This document shows positions 7,225-14,996 of a DNA stretch of 64,000 bases, in pieces (the stretch's first letter is position 1; each line of letters starts with the position of its first letter). This DNA is from Hydrogenophaga sp. (lineage in GTDB: Bacteria; Pseudomonadota; Gammaproteobacteria; Burkholderiales; Burkholderiaceae_C): assembly GCA_030682835.1 (NCBI GenBank), contig JAUXNG010000045.1, positions 1-64,000 on the forward strand, written 5' to 3'. The notes under the pieces are model-generated. The model was not told the origin of the DNA and ran no database searches. It saw only the letters and a list, made by a program, of their open reading frames with translations. The translations under genes were made by a program, and so were the position numbers.

Positions 7225-7739
7225 TTGAATCTAACGCCCTGGCGTTCCATGGTTTCCACAAAATCCCCGACACTTTGAACGCGATAATTGCCGCGCCAGT
7301 AAATCACGGTATCTGTATAACTATCACCTGCGTTTAGATAATGTGCGTATTCGCCTGCAGTTGATTCCATGGGCTCCACACCATGTAACCCCGAATCAAT
7401 CGCGTTTAGGCAAGTCAAACGAACATCGTAAACTTTTGGCAAGTTCAGGCACTCACTAACGCGATTCGATGCAGCTTCCATTCTCAAAAGTTCTGCCTTT
7501 GACGCCGATAGAATCCGCTTTGCCGCTTTCGGATTCTCAAAAACACGGGAAAGGGTTTTAATACTGGGGTTCTCATGGTGTTTAATCCTTTTCAGCTTTT
7601 CGATGAATTCAACCCGTGCCCATTTTAAAGATTCCGTATCTGATACGTGTTTTTGATAATAGCCATTGTGCACAGTGGATAAAACCCAATATCCGGCATA
7701 GTTCCGATTAACGGTAATGTCCTTTTTTCGTATGTTCAT
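7221..7739 (-). CDS. Hypothetical phage protein
   Basis: 172 residues, not recognised. The N-terminus (ITVNRNYAGYWVLSTVHNGY, YQKHVSDTESLKWARVEF) is a beta hairpin followed by helices. The middle is rich in Lys/Arg helices and the C-terminus holds short Tyr/Asp-rich strands (YAHYLNAGDSYTDTVIYW). AT-rich codon use sets it apart from the structural genes. It is followed by a coupled start and preceded by a five-base gap, so it is in the middle of the leftward operon. Confidence 0.6.
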   Translation of the reverse strand: MNIRKKDITVNRNYAGYWVLSTVHNGYYQKHVSDTESLKWARVEFIEKLKRIKHHENPSIKTLSRVFENPKAAKRILSASKAELLRMEAASNRVSECLNLPKVYDVRLTCLNAIDSGLHGVEPMESTAGEYAHYLNAGDSYTDTVIYWRGNYRVQSVGDFVETMERQGVRFK

Positions 7740-7744
7740 AACCG

Positions 7745-8020
7745 CTACTCCGAGTCGATATTGACGATAAGGTTGTCCGACAGTTTGCCAATAAATAGCG
7801 TGCCGATGTTGCTATAAATCCGACAGTAAACGCGGCGCCACTTGTCATTAAATCGCACCATGTAAGGTGTCGGAACCCTGGCACCGTAACCCGATGCGGT
7901 AAACGACAATCCCATTTTCTGCCATGGCAGTTCCTGGCGTTTAACGTCAACTGCGATTGTTGCGAAACTGTCACGCGTGCCATCGGCGCGAGTGCAGCAG
8001 GTATGAATGTATGCTTTCAT
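7745..8020 (-). CDS. Hypothetical phage protein
   Basis: 91 residues, not recognised. The sequence looks all-beta (KAYIHTCCTRADGTRDSFAT, then VPTPYMVRFNDKWRRVYCRI). AAGGCGAC lies just upstream of the ATG as ribosome site. The 3' end is five bases from the next start. No signal peptide or membrane segment. Confidence 0.6.
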   Translation of the reverse strand: MKAYIHTCCTRADGTRDSFATIAVDVKRQELPWQKMGLSFTASGYGARVPTPYMVRFNDKWRRVYCRIYSNIGTLFIGKLSDNLIVNIDSE

Positions 8021-8029
8021 GTTGTCGCC

Positions 8030-8446
8030 TTACGCAAAATAAATTAGACCATCGTCGCCTTGATAGATATCGCGGCCACCCATGCTTTTTGCGGATTCGC
8101 TCAACTTGTCGCCCAGCTCAGACAATCCGCGATCCCAGAACCCCGCGCCATGGCCATTACGGGTAAGCCAAAAATCAATACCAAATTGCTGCCAGTCGAC
8201 CGCCTGGCGGTCGGCGTACTGTTCGAGCGTGCCATTGTCTGCGCACAGTGCCAGAAAATCAGCGACATCGGACACGGCAACAAATTGCGCATGCTGCGCC
8301 ATCTCACAATCGGCCGCCGGCTGTTCACTTTCGCCCGTGTCGGTCCAGTAAACGGCTTCCATGTATGCCGCATAAACGGCATTGAAAATTGCACAGTTCT
8401 TGCGGATGTTATGCGTCAAATTTGGAGCCATTTGGAATTGCGGCAT
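8030..8446 (-). CDS. Hypothetical phage protein with DFWLTRNGHGAGFWDR motif
   Basis: 138 residues from the ATG at 8446, which follows GGGGG about eight bases upstream; an in-frame non-ATG start at 8470 is less likely. An N-terminal helical half is followed by the conserved segment FGIDFWLTRNGHGAGFWDRG and a short end with DIYQGDDGLIYFA. This motif recurs, from memory, in small uncharacterised proteins of many tailed phages; no function is known to me. Its start lies one base after the stop of the 29-residue membrane peptide, suggesting coupling. Confidence 0.65.
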   Translation of the reverse strand: MPQFQMAPNLTHNIRKNCAIFNAVYAAYMEAVYWTDTGESEQPAADCEMAQHAQFVAVSDVADFLALCADNGTLEQYADRQAVDWQQFGIDFWLTRNGHGAGFWDRGLSELGDKLSESAKSMGGRDIYQGDDGLIYFA

Positions 8447-8447
8447 T

Positions 8448-8537
8448 TTAGAACCCCCGGATTGTTTCAATGACGAATGGCGCGCTAATTAGCAGGCCGG
8501 ACAGAATCGCGCCGATTGCGTTAGAAAATGTCGCCAT
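8448..8537 (-). CDS. Very small membrane peptide
   Basis: 29 residues (MATFSNAIGAILSGLLISAP, then FVIETIRGF). It is mostly hydrophobic with one likely membrane segment (about residues 6-25) and a charged C-terminus. It fits exactly between its neighbours: the ATG overlaps the 3' end of the upstream gene by 17 bases and its TAA is one base before the next ATG. No strong ribosome site is seen, so coupling would be needed. Function unknown; it might act at the inner membrane. Confidence 0.45.
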   Translation of the reverse strand: MATFSNAIGAILSGLLISAPFVIETIRGF

Positions 8538-9003
8538 CTTCTGTAAACTCATATTCGTTGGCTTCTATTGTTTCGTCTACGTATTCGTTCGACAATTGAT
8601 GCTCCATATCGTCGCGCCATTCGATGAAACCGGCCCACAATGCAGCGTCAAACGCGTGTTTAGCGTCTCCCGTGCGTTTGAATTCGGAATGAAACTTGCT
8701 CCACAATCCACAGTCGAGACAATAGCCGGTAGGCATATAGTCGGGGTTAAACTCTTTCAGCTTGCGGCCGCGGAAATGCGAATTATCGGCATTGTGCGAA
8801 TAATCGGGAGATTCATACGGGTTAACGTTCCAGCTCTTAAGCGTCACCCCGAAATGGTCACAGAATGCTTCGATGCTTTGCCGTGATTCGTCAGCCCATG
8901 GCATATCGCCTGCTGAAGCCTGGCGCCACCACTGGCGCGCATTGTCTTTAGCCGATTCGCTCAGTTCGTCAAACTTGAAAACTTCGATGGTTTCTGTTCT
9001 CAT
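8521..9003 (-). CDS. Hypothetical phage protein with FDELSxxAKxxAR motif
   Basis: 160 residues. The N-terminal FKFDELSESAKDNARQWWRQ is a motif found, from memory, in uncharacterised phage proteins, some annotated loosely as antitoxin-like. The middle has a CLDC pair (GYCLDCGLW), and the C-terminus is acidic (EYEFTEDGDIF). No function can be assigned. The stop of the upstream gene is 13 bases away. Its 3' end overlaps the 29-residue membrane peptide. Confidence 0.62.
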   Translation of the reverse strand: MRTETIEVFKFDELSESAKDNARQWWRQASAGDMPWADESRQSIEAFCDHFGVTLKSWNVNPYESPDYSHNADNSHFRGRKLKEFNPDYMPTGYCLDCGLWSKFHSEFKRTGDAKHAFDAALWAGFIEWRDDMEHQLSNEYVDETIEANEYEFTEDGDIF

Positions 9004-9015
9004 GGTGCGCCCCTA

Positions 9016-9591
9016 TTAAATGTGGATACCGTCATACATATCGCGCTTCTTGCCATAGCCCATATCAAGCCAGTCGATTGGGTAATCGGACATGAATTCG
9101 TAATCAATAGTCCCATTGGCGCGCATTTTTGTCTCAAGAATGCCGATTTTTTGCAACAATCGGACAGTGTCAAATTGCCATTGATTACCGTATCCGTTCT
9201 GATACGGAATGTTTACCTGACGCCAATAATTGACCGTTGGCACGTCAATATGTACGCCGTAATAGCTATTCCCGTTAACTTTGTCAAACCATCGGCGGCA
9301 AGTGGCTTTAATGCGTTTGGTTTTGTCGTATTCGTCCCGGATGAATTCGATGCAATGCTCGATTGTTGCCGCCTGAATGGCGCGGCCGGCTTCCGAAATA
9401 TCAGACGCTTTATATTTAGAGTTGAATTTTGCCCGCTGGGTTTTCGCGTCCCGTTCGGCAAGGTCTCGAAACGTCATACCCCGATGACTGGCGCCTTGCA
9501 GCATGGCAAAGCCGATATGTTTTCGATCCTCATAAATACTTCCGTCGGAAATGACGGAAAGGAAAATGTCATTGGCTTTGTGATTTTCCAT
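9016..9591 (-). CDS. Hypothetical phage protein
   Basis: 191 residues, not assigned. The C-terminal part (WFDKVNGNSYYGVHIDVPTV, then VNIPYQNGYGNQWQFDTVRL) resembles a segment shared by uncharacterised tailed-phage proteins (NGNxYxxVxV followed by a YGYGxxY motif). The N-terminal half is helical and charged. AGGAG precedes the ATG at a proper distance. It follows the 38-residue gene at the promoter-proximal end of the leftward operon. Confidence 0.62.
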   Translation of the reverse strand: MENHKANDIFLSVISDGSIYEDRKHIGFAMLQGASHRGMTFRDLAERDAKTQRAKFNSKYKASDISEAGRAIQAATIEHCIEFIRDEYDKTKRIKATCRRWFDKVNGNSYYGVHIDVPTVNYWRQVNIPYQNGYGNQWQFDTVRLLQKIGILETKMRANGTIDYEFMSDYPIDWLDMGYGKKRDMYDGIHI

Positions 9592-9603
9592 GGTGCCAGC
9601 TCC

Positions 9604-9720
9604 TTAAATCTTGAACAGAACAAACGCGACAAACTGCGCATACCCCATAGGCTTAAATCCCTGACGCATGCTGCGCAGAACGTGCCAGCTATAGGCGGTG
9701 CGACTTTTGATGTTTTGCAT
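9604..9720 (-). CDS. Small protein, first gene of the leftward cassette
   Basis: 38 residues: MQNIKSRTAYSWHVLRSMRQ, then a hydrophobic end (MGYAQFVAFVLFKI). AGGAGC lies five bases before the ATG, the best ribosome site in the cassette. A well-spaced promoter (9752-9780) lies about 30 bases upstream. It is basic at the N-terminus and amphipathic or membrane-associated at the C-terminus. Function unknown. Confidence 0.6.
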   Translation of the reverse strand: MQNIKSRTAYSWHVLRSMRQGFKPMGYAQFVAFVLFKI

Positions 9721-9751
9721 GTTTAGCTCCTATGTGTTGCGGTATGTCTGT

Positions 9752-9780
9752 AGTGTAGTGCACTGTTTAGCAAAATGCAA
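9752..9780 (-). promoter_or_regulatory. Sigma70-type promoter of the leftward cassette
   Basis: On the minus strand, TTGCAT (9775-9780) and TACACT (9752-9757) are separated by exactly 17 bases. The start codon of the first gene is about 30 bases downstream of the -10 box. The match to consensus is good for a GC-rich host, so the cassette may be expressed in the lysogen independently of the lytic promoters. Confidence 0.65.
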
Positions 9781-10226
9781 CATAGAACGAAACGATGTTG
9801 CGCAGTCCGACGAACGGTAAGCCTGCAGGTGTAAACGGATGTTCTTTAGCTACCTGGCGCAGCTCGAACCCTGCAGGGCTGCCAGGTGGCCAGGGCTGCG
9901 CCTTCGCTCTACCTCAGGGCCAGGGCTGCGCCTTCGCTCTACCTGCACGCCGATGCAGGGTCACAATCCGTTATGAATCAACAACTTACGGTAACGTGCA
10001 CAGGCGGCCGGGGTCCCTGGCCAGCCGGGAACACGTGCGGGGGCGGGAGAGCGCCCATAACGAGAGTTTTCAGAATTTTGCAGATTGATAGCGAAAAGCT
10101 ATCGCCGCCGACGGGATTCCACGCGCCTGCGAAAACAATCAGGGCGGCTTTCCGTCGATTACGTGCAGAAAACGCACGGATCGCAGTTTTCTTGTGTAGC
10201 AACTGCGAAACTGCGACAATACCACG
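9781..10226. other. Noncoding stretch before the terminase genes
   Basis: 446 bases without a gene I can support. It holds the inverted copy of the cassette-border repeat (9862-9890), a tandem 25-base repeat (9891-9945), and a mixed-composition part up to the terminase start. Two rightward frames here have no ribosome site and consist of repeat translations. The late promoter and possibly the cos or pac site should be near, but I cannot identify them. Confidence 0.5.
9862..9945. repeat. Inverted cassette-border repeat plus a 25-base tandem repeat
   Basis: Bases 9862-9890 are, apart from one C, the reverse complement of the border repeats at 6724-6867 (core CTGCAGGGCTGCCAGGTGG). Directly after it, a 25-base unit starting CCAGGGCTGCGCCTTCGCTC occurs at 9891-9915 and again at 9921-9945. 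Confidence 0.75.
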
Positions 10227-10664
10227 ATGAGTGCGTTTATCACAGACGATGGTGTCGAGGTTTTCGACCGACCACTGGGCGAGCAGCCCCGGTCGGCGTC
10301 GGGTCGCGGCGGCTACCGTCCTGGCGCTGGGCAGAAGCCGAAGGGCTACGTCAAGCCGCAGGAATCGGTCGACTACGACAAAGCCAAGGCTCGCAAGGAG
10401 GCCGCCAACGCGGCCATGGCCGAGATCGAGCTGGAAGTGAAGACCGGGCGCTACGGCGACCGCGCTGCTTTTCGTCAAGCGTCCGCTACAGCACTTTCCA
10501 GTTTGGTTCAAACCCTGCGTTCAATACCCGACAACATCGAACGCAAATTAGGAGTTTCGCCTGAAGTTGCCCAATCGGTGGGCGAATTGATTGACGCCGC
10601 ATTGGACGACCTGGCCGACGAATTTGAAATGATGACTGCTGCACCTGCCAATGCTGACGCCTGA
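10227..10664 (+). CDS. Terminase small subunit
   Basis: 145 residues. After a short variable N-terminus comes the SGRGGYRPGAGQKPKGY motif, then a helical region (DYDKAKARKEAANAAMAEIE, VKTGRYGDRAAFRQASATAL) and LRSIPDNIERKLGVSPE. This is the pattern of phage DNA-packaging small subunits (Nu1-like family) found directly before GpA-type large subunits. It should bind the packaging site on phage DNA and recruit the large subunit. The 3' end overlaps the large-subunit gene by 14 bases. Confidence 0.82.
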   Translation: MSAFITDDGVEVFDRPLGEQPRSASGRGGYRPGAGQKPKGYVKPQESVDYDKAKARKEAANAAMAEIELEVKTGRYGDRAAFRQASATALSSLVQTLRSIPDNIERKLGVSPEVAQSVGELIDAALDDLADEFEMMTAAPANADA

Positions 10665-12870
10665 CGAACACTACGCCAATGCGTTAAGCGACATCTGTGC
10701 CAGTTACGAGGCGCTGCGCCCACCGCGGCGGCTCAGCGTGAGCCAGGGCGCCGCCGCCAACTTGTTCATCAAGCAGCCGGGCGGCTACGTCGGCCAGTGG
10801 TCGGCAGACGAAACGCCGTACATGTCCGAGCCCATGGACATGCTGGCCAGCCGGCGCCACGAGGCCGTGTGTTTCGTCGGCCCGGCCCGTACCGGCAAGA
10901 CCATGGGCCTGCTGGAAGGCTGGGGCGCGCACGTCATCGTGAACGATCCCGGCGACCTGCTCATCGTGCAGATGACGCAGGACAAGGCGCGCGAGTACAG
11001 CAAAACCCGAATTGATCGTATGCTGCGGCATTCGCCGCACCTGGCGGCGCTGAAATCGACGTCGGCGCAAGACGACAACACGCACGACAAAATGTTCAGG
11101 CACGGCATGTGGCTGCGTGTCGGATGGCCAACGGTTTCGCAATTGTCGTCGTCGGACTACCGCTATGTCGGCCTGACCGACTACGACCGCATGCCGGCGG
11201 ACATCGACGGCGAGGGCTCGGCGTTCGCGCTGGGCCTGAAGCGGACCACCACGTTTCTCAGCCGCGGCATGTGCATGGTCGAGTCCAGCCCCGGCTATGA
11301 CGTGACCGACCCCAACTGGCAGCCGGTGACCAGCCACGAGGCACCGCCGGCCGACGGCGTGCTGAGCATCTACAACCGCGGCGACCGCCGCCGCTGGTAC
11401 TGGAAGTGCCGGGACTGCCACGAGTGGTTCGAGGCCGCGCCCGGCATCGGGTTGTTCGGCCTGCCGCCGCGCAAGCACCTGGTCGACATCGTGCGCGAGG
11501 CCGACCTGAACACCCTGGCCGACCAGTACGCCAAGGTCATCTGCCCGCACTGCGGCTCGATCATCGAGAAGCGCCACAAGCACGAACTCAACCGCGCCGG
11601 CCGCTGGCTGCAGGACGGCCTGTCGCTGACGTCCGACGACGAGGTGGTCGGCCAGGCCATGGTGTCGTCGATCGCCAGCTACTGGCTCGGCGGCGTGGCC
11701 GCGGCGTACCAGCCGTGGAAGTCGCTGGTGCTGCGCTACCTGCAGGGCCTGCGCGAATACGCACTGGCCGGCTCCGAGCTGACGCTGCGCACGACGACCA
11801 ACACCGACCAGGGCATGCCCTACACGCCGGTGCACATGCTGGAGAGCGCCGAGGCGTCGGCCAACCCGGCAACGCGCGGCGACGCCACGATGGAGCGCCA
11901 CACCGTGCCGGCCGAGACGCGCTACCTGACGGCCCAGGTGGACGTGCAGGGCGGCAGCGGCGCCCGCTTCGAAGTGCAGATACACGCCCACGGCCCGAAC
12001 TACGAGCAGTGGATGGTCAACCGCTTCGCCGTCAAGGACTCGCGCCGGCCCGGCGTGGGCACGGAGTGGGCGCCCATCGACCCGGCGTCCTACCCCGAGG
12101 ACTGGGACCGCCTGGTGGACGAGGTGTTGCTGACCACCTACAAGACGCCCATCGAGGGTGTCGAGTTGCGCGTGCTCATGACGGCCATCGACTCGGGCGG
12201 TGAAGCAGGCAAGGACGCCGAAGGCAACAAGGCCGGCGTGACAGCCAACGCCTATGCGTTCTACCGCCGGCTGCGGGCGCGCGGCGACGGCCTGCACGAG
12301 CGCGTCATGCTCACCAAGGGTCGCGCCGGGCGCGAGGTGCCGATGTACCGCAAGACCCTGGTCGGCGGGCGCACGCCGGCAGAGAAGGGCGACGTGCCAC
12401 TGCACACGTTCAACACCGACCTGATGAAAGACGCCGTGGACTCGTGCCTCAAGCGCACGGTGCCCGGCCCTGGCTACATCCACTTCCCCGTGCCCAAGGG
12501 TCCGAAGAACCCCGACGGCTGGCTGCCGATGAGCTTCTTCGACGAACTCAAGGCCGAGGTGCGCGACAAGACCGGCAAGTGGCACAAGATCCGCAAGCGC
12601 AACGAGGCGCTGGACTTGTTCGTCATGGCGCGCGTCATCAGCCTGCGCCTGGGCGTGGACAAGATCAAAGACTGGTCGCGGGCGCCGAAGTGGGCGGCAC
12701 CACTGGAGCAGAACGACCAGACGATCAGCCGCCAGGACCGCCGCGACATGCGCGAGAACGCCGTCGACCAGTCGGCCGTCGCCGCGGCTGCCGCCGTCAA
12801 GCCGATGCCGCTGAACCGACCTGCACCGCGTCCGCGCCGGCGCACCGTGCCGTCGCCCTACCTGAGTTGA
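10651..12870 (+). CDS. Terminase large subunit, GpA family
   Basis: 739 residues, the usual size for lambda GpA-type terminases. The ATPase domain has the Walker A motif GPARTGKT at residues 77-84 and a downstream SSDYRYVGLTDYDRM region. A zinc-binding pair (CRDCHEW ... ICPHCG, near residues 250-310) follows, as in the GpA family. The C-terminal half should be the nuclease domain (STSAIDSGG-like segment TAIDSGGEAGKD). It cuts and pumps phage DNA into proheads. It overlaps the small subunit and begins the late structural operon. Confidence 0.93.
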   Translation: MLTPDEHYANALSDICASYEALRPPRRLSVSQGAAANLFIKQPGGYVGQWSADETPYMSEPMDMLASRRHEAVCFVGPARTGKTMGLLEGWGAHVIVNDPGDLLIVQMTQDKAREYSKTRIDRMLRHSPHLAALKSTSAQDDNTHDKMFRHGMWLRVGWPTVSQLSSSDYRYVGLTDYDRMPADIDGEGSAFALGLKRTTTFLSRGMCMVESSPGYDVTDPNWQPVTSHEAPPADGVLSIYNRGDRRRWYWKCRDCHEWFEAAPGIGLFGLPPRKHLVDIVREADLNTLADQYAKVICPHCGSIIEKRHKHELNRAGRWLQDGLSLTSDDEVVGQAMVSSIASYWLGGVAAAYQPWKSLVLRYLQGLREYALAGSELTLRTTTNTDQGMPYTPVHMLESAEASANPATRGDATMERHTVPAETRYLTAQVDVQGGSGARFEVQIHAHGPNYEQWMVNRFAVKDSRRPGVGTEWAPIDPASYPEDWDRLVDEVLLTTYKTPIEGVELRVLMTAIDSGGEAGKDAEGNKAGVTANAYAFYRRLRARGDGLHERVMLTKGRAGREVPMYRKTLVGGRTPAEKGDVPLHTFNTDLMKDAVDSCLKRTVPGPGYIHFPVPKGPKNPDGWLPMSFFDELKAEVRDKTGKWHKIRKRNEALDLFVMARVISLRLGVDKIKDWSRAPKWAAPLEQNDQTISRQDRRDMRENAVDQSAVAAAAAVKPMPLNRPAPRPRRRTVPSPYLS

Positions 12871-12894
12871 TTGCAGAGCAAGCCGAGGTGAAAT

Positions 12895-13095
12895 ATGGAG
12901 CGGTTCGGATTCTGGATTTTTGCAGCAGCCTGTGTATGGGCCGACGCGTGGCTGTATGCCAAGGGTCACAACGGGTTCATCTTCTACGCGAAGACTGATA
13001 CAGAGAAAGCTATTCAGCACCGTGAAGCGTATTGCGGATACCAGCCGGCGCCGAGCGACCAGTGTCGAGTGGCGCATCCGCCGAAGAACCCTTGA
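12895..13095 (+). CDS. Small phage membrane-anchored protein
   Basis: 66 residues. An N-terminal hydrophobic segment (FGFWIFAAACVWADAWLY, residues about 4-21) is followed by a soluble tail with two cysteines (YCGYQ ... QCRVAH). GAGGTGA precedes the ATG. It sits between the terminase and gpW genes. No known family recognised. Confidence 0.6.
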   Translation: MERFGFWIFAAACVWADAWLYAKGHNGFIFYAKTDTEKAIQHREAYCGYQPAPSDQCRVAHPPKNP

Positions 13096-13198
13096 CTGCG
13101 TTGCACGCAAGCCAGCACGCACGAAATCCAGCCGCTAGATAGCGCGGCCCATGGCTCGCATCATCGTCGGGTAATTGCACCCAACTTTGGACCGAGCT

Positions 13199-13429
13199 AT
13201 GGCTGTATCGCAGGAAGACATCGACGCACTCGACCGCGCACTGGCCAGCGGCGAGAAGCAGGTCGTGCTCGACGGTCAGAGCATCACCTACCGATCGGTC
13301 GACGAGATCATCCGCGCCCGCCGTGACCTGCAGGACCGGCTCAACGCCGCCGTGGCCGCGTCGCTGGGTGCACCTGTGCGCCGCAAGCAGTTCGGCCTCT
13401 ACGTCAAGTCTCAGGGATTCCATGGCTAA
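13199..13429 (+). CDS. gpW-like head-tail connector
   Basis: 76 residues from the ATG at 13199. The sequence AVSQEDIDALDRALASGEKQ, VVLDGQSITYRSVDEIIRAR matches the lambda gpW pattern (alternating helix, beta hairpin, helix), a small protein that completes the head before tail attachment. It lies between terminase and portal as gpW does in lambda, and overlaps the portal start by eight bases. Confidence 0.8.
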   Translation: MAVSQEDIDALDRALASGEKQVVLDGQSITYRSVDEIIRARRDLQDRLNAAVAASLGAPVRRKQFGLYVKSQGFHG

Positions 13430-14951
13430 GCGCGGCGGCAACAAGGGCAAAGCACAGCCCCGGTCCAACATCCAGGCACGCTACGACGCAGCCGGCCACG
13501 GCCGGCGCCTGCGCGCCTGGACGCCGCCCAGCACGGGGCCGAACAAGGCGCTCGCCGGCCTGCAGAACATCCGCAACCGCAACCGCGACGCCGAGCGCAA
13601 CGACTGGGCCGGCGAGTCGGCGAGCCAGAAGTGGGCCACGGCCCTGGTGGGCATCGGTATCACGCCGCGCTTCAAGCGCATCAAGAACGCCGATCGCCGC
13701 CGCGCCGTGGCCGACCTGTTTGAAGACTTCTCGGCCAAGAGCGACGCCGACCACCTGCTCAACTACTACGGCCTGATCACGCTTGGCGTTCGCACGTGGT
13801 TCGGTGGGGGCGAGTGCTTCGCGCGCCGCCGCTACCGCCGCCGCAGCGACGGCCTGCCGGTGCCCATGCAGGTGCAACTGCTGGAGCCCGAGATGGTGCC
13901 CCTGCTCGACGCCGACAACTGGCCGGGCATGCCGTCAGGCAACAAGATCCGCGACGGCATCGAGTTCGACCGCCGCGGCTTCAAGGTTGCGGTGTGGTTC
14001 TACAAGGAACACCCTGGCGACGGCCCGACGTCGTCGGTCGGCGGCGACCTGCTGGTGCGCGTGCCCGCCGAGGACGTGATCCACATGTTCGAGCCGAAGC
14101 GTCCCGGCCAGCGCCGCGGCGTGCCGCCGGCCGCCGCCATCCTGACGCGCCTGCGCGGCACCGGCGAGTACGAGGACACCGTGCTGGAGCGTCAGAAAAT
14201 CGCCAACATGTTCGTCGGCTTCCTGACGCGCGCCCTGCCGAACGGCGACTGGACACAGACCGGCGACATCGACCCGCTCACTGGCCAGCGCGTGGAGACC
14301 GACGGCCAGGGGGCCATCATCGGCATGCAGCCGGGACTCCTGCAAGAGCTTGACGACGGTCAGAGCGTGACCTTCGCCAACCCGCCCGAGGCCGGCACGA
14401 CCTACAGCGACTACATCCGCACCAACCACCTGGGCACGTCCGCCGCGTCGGGCCTGCCCTACGAGCTGTTCAGCGGCGACATCCGCGAGATCAGCGACCG
14501 CACGCTGCGCGTGCTGATCAACGAGTTCAGGCGCTTCGCCGAGCAGCGCCAGTGGCAGATCGTCATCCCGATGTTCTGCCAGCGCATCGTCGACTGGTTC
14601 GCCGAGGCTGCGGTACTGCAGGGCCTGGTGTCGCCGTCCGAGGTCAACGACGTGCGCCGCGTCGAGCACGCACCACACGGCTGGGCGCACATCCACCCCG
14701 TGCAAGACCCGCAGGGCAAGGTCATCGAAATCGACAACGGCCTGCGCAGCCGCAGCAGCGTCATCAGCGCTAGTGGTGAAGACCCCGAGACCGTGGACGA
14801 CGAGCGCGCAGCCGACAAGGAGCGCGAGGACCGACTGGGCCTGACCGTGCTGCCACCGGACCCGGCCGACGACGAAGACCCCGACGAGCCGCCTGGCAAA
14901 CCTCCAGCCAAGCCGACGCCGAAGAAGAAGGCGGCGAAAAGCAACCGCTAG
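13422..14951 (+). CDS. Portal protein, lambda family
   Basis: 509 residues from the ATG at 13422. A basic N-terminus (KRGGNKGKAQPRSN) is followed by the lambda-portal pattern: RNRDAERNDWAGESASQKWA, TLGVRTWFGGGECFARRRYR, VQLLEPEMVP, EDVIHMFEPKRPGQRRGVPP and the late LGTSAASGLPYELFSGDIRE segment. It forms the dodecameric ring through which DNA is packaged and ejected. The C-terminal about 60 residues are acidic/proline-rich and end with a lysine-rich tail (PKKKAAKSNR), likely disordered. Confidence 0.93.
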   Translation: MAKRGGNKGKAQPRSNIQARYDAAGHGRRLRAWTPPSTGPNKALAGLQNIRNRNRDAERNDWAGESASQKWATALVGIGITPRFKRIKNADRRRAVADLFEDFSAKSDADHLLNYYGLITLGVRTWFGGGECFARRRYRRRSDGLPVPMQVQLLEPEMVPLLDADNWPGMPSGNKIRDGIEFDRRGFKVAVWFYKEHPGDGPTSSVGGDLLVRVPAEDVIHMFEPKRPGQRRGVPPAAAILTRLRGTGEYEDTVLERQKIANMFVGFLTRALPNGDWTQTGDIDPLTGQRVETDGQGAIIGMQPGLLQELDDGQSVTFANPPEAGTTYSDYIRTNHLGTSAASGLPYELFSGDIREISDRTLRVLINEFRRFAEQRQWQIVIPMFCQRIVDWFAEAAVLQGLVSPSEVNDVRRVEHAPHGWAHIHPVQDPQGKVIEIDNGLRSRSSVISASGEDPETVDDERAADKEREDRLGLTVLPPDPADDEDPDEPPGKPPAKPTPKKKAAKSNR

Positions 14952-14996
14952 TTTGTGCGCGCAGCGCCGAACAGAATTCCGACATAAAGGACCGTC

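Noticed and set aside
10192-10220. TTGTGT and GACAAT with 17-base spacing as a promoter for the terminase operon
   Set aside because: The -10 box ends six bases before the ATG, so the transcript would lack a ribosome site; both boxes are also weak.
9795-10230. Two overlapping rightward frames (97 and 114 residues) before the terminase genes
   Set aside because: They translate the tandem repeats at 9862-9945, have no ribosome site and no protein-like pattern.
10684-13122. Very long antisense frame (812 residues) opposite the terminase; similar ones at 2596-4323, 20454-22316 and 59841-61325
   Set aside because: They are mirror frames of GC-rich genes, with His/Gly/Arg-rich low-complexity translations and no start signals.
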